From assembly GCA_964440155.1 (NCBI GenBank), contig CAYTRH010000072.1, positions 1-14,350 of the forward strand: 14,350 nucleotides of DNA, read 5' to 3'. This DNA is from PFJX01 sp964440155 (GTDB lineage: Bacteria; Pseudomonadota; Gammaproteobacteria; Burkholderiales; Thiobacillaceae). The position numbers were made by a program, and so were the translations under genes. Below the pieces are notes generated by a model that saw nothing but the letters and a program-made list of their open reading frames with translations, was not told the DNA's origin and did no database searches. Below, in pieces: positions 13,672-14,350 of this stretch (position 1 is its first letter; each line of letters begins with the position of its first letter).

Positions 13672-14350
13672 GACGATTGCGTTCCTGCTGGTCGGGTGGC
13701 TGCTGGCGCCGCTGGCCCGGGCCGGTCTGGACATCCAGCACTGGCACACGGCACAGGGCGCGCGCGTGTATTTCGTCGCCAACCACGATCTGCCCATGAT
13801 CGACGCCAGCGTCGATTTCGCCGCCGGCAGCGCGCGCGACAGCCGCGCCACGTCCGGACTGGCCAACCTGACGCGGCACATGATGCGTTTGGGTGCTGGC
13901 CCGTGGAGCGAGCGCGAGATCGAGGAACGTCTGGCTGATGTCGGCGCGGTGCTGGGCGGGCGTTTCGACGCCGACCGTGCCGGCTTCACGCTGCGCACGC
14001 TGAGCGGCGCGCGCGAGAGCGACCAGGCCTTCGCCACGCTGGCGGCGGTGCTGGCGGCGCCGCATTTCGATGCCAACGTGCTGCGCCGTGAGCAGGCGCG
14101 GGTCATCGCCGGCCTGCGCGAGGCGCGCACGCGTCCGGACCAGATCGGCGCCAAGGCGTTCCAGGCGGCGATCTACGGCGACCATCCCTACGGCCTGGCG
14201 GACGACGGCGAGGAGGACAGCGTCGCCGCGCTGAGCCGCGACGACCTGGTAAGTTTCCACGCCGAGCACTACCGCGCCGCCAACATGGTGATCACGCTGA
14301 TGGGCGATCTGACACGGCAGCGCGCCGAGGCGCTGGCCGACCGGCTCGCC
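13661..14350 (+). CDS. M16 family peptidase-like protein, non-catalytic subunit (3' end outside window)
   Basis: My translation from the ATG at 13661 is open for all 230 codons to the window end. It has GGGAG at 13650-13654, six bases upstream, and overlaps the previous gene by 11 nt (ATGTTCGCTAA). Residues 5-20 are a signal peptide core with probable cleavage after ARA (19-21). An M16 fold is recognisable: GARVYFVANHDLPMIDASVDFAAGS, then GLANLTRHMMRLG, IEERLADVGAVLGG, and AAIYGDHPYGL near 180. At the place of HxxEH the sequence is NLTRH: the first His is Asn and the Glu is Arg, so zinc binding and catalysis should be lost. It is probably the inactive partner of an A/B M16 heterodimer, as known for paired bacterial M16B proteins and for mitochondrial processing peptidase alpha. 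Full M16 proteins of this class are about 430-460 residues, so roughly half is visible. Confidence 0.9.
   Translation, partial: MFAKTIAFLLVGWLLAPLARAGLDIQHWHTAQGARVYFVANHDLPMIDASVDFAAGSARDSRATSGLANLTRHMMRLGAGPWSEREIEERLADVGAVLGGRFDADRAGFTLRTLSGARESDQAFATLAAVLAAPHFDANVLRREQARVIAGLREARTRPDQIGAKAFQAAIYGDHPYGLADDGEEDSVAALSRDDLVSFHAEHYRAANMVITLMGDLTRQRAEALADRLA

Overview
The window is high-GC (roughly two-thirds G+C) bacterial chromosome. Gene content and order point to a Gammaproteobacterium: the end of a flagellar rod/hook operon (flgJ-flgK-flgL), a divergent ftsY-ftsE-ftsX locus next to a pair of M16 peptidases, and a stand-alone pabB. I cannot name the genus from sequence alone. Most of the window is conserved core genome. 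I found no CRISPR array, phage, transposase, tRNA or rRNA.

Layout, left to right. (1) 3-3168, plus strand: the C-terminal glucosaminidase part of FlgJ (its 5' end lies outside the window), then FlgK and FlgL, the two hook-filament junction proteins. (2) 3169-3878: a 710-bp non-coding stretch holding a tandem array of about 140-bp units. Each unit is a large imperfect palindrome of the dispersed 'GTCATTGCGAG...GCAATCCAG' type plus a small hairpin. The array is interrupted by exactly 100 N (3516-3615), which looks like an assembly gap inside the repeat, so coordinates beyond it are nominal. (3) 3879-5546, plus strand: a tight three-gene cluster of a short BdbC-like DsbB protein, a membrane-anchored DsbA/BdbD-like thioredoxin-fold protein with a CGTC active site, and an exported SRPBCC/START-fold protein. 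(4) 5580-7840, minus strand, convergent with the previous cluster: an ABC-2 type exporter (ATPase followed by permease, overlapping by 4 nt). (5) 7992-9389, minus: PabB, with the PIKGT lysine that separates it from TrpE. (6) 9449-12095, minus: ftsY-ftsE-ftsX, coupling signal-recognition-particle targeting with divisome-controlled peptidoglycan hydrolysis. (7) 12175-14350, plus, divergent from ftsY: two overlapping M16 peptidase genes. The first keeps the HxxEH zinc motif; the second has lost it and runs off the window end.

How the genes work together: FlgJ opens the peptidoglycan for the rod while FlgK and FlgL cap the hook. The Dsb pair should form an electron relay from periplasmic thiols to quinone. 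FtsE/FtsX is an inner-membrane complex, and FtsY is the SRP receptor. The M16 genes look like an active/inactive subunit pair of a periplasmic peptidase.

The points most worth a second look are the palindromic tandem array and its unresolved gap, the compact BdbC/BdbD-like pair with its cysteine-free SRPBCC neighbour, the catalytically dead second M16 protein, and the crowded ftsY/M16 divergent start region, where two candidate ATG codons overlap on opposite strands. I did not find convincing evidence of an entirely new system.
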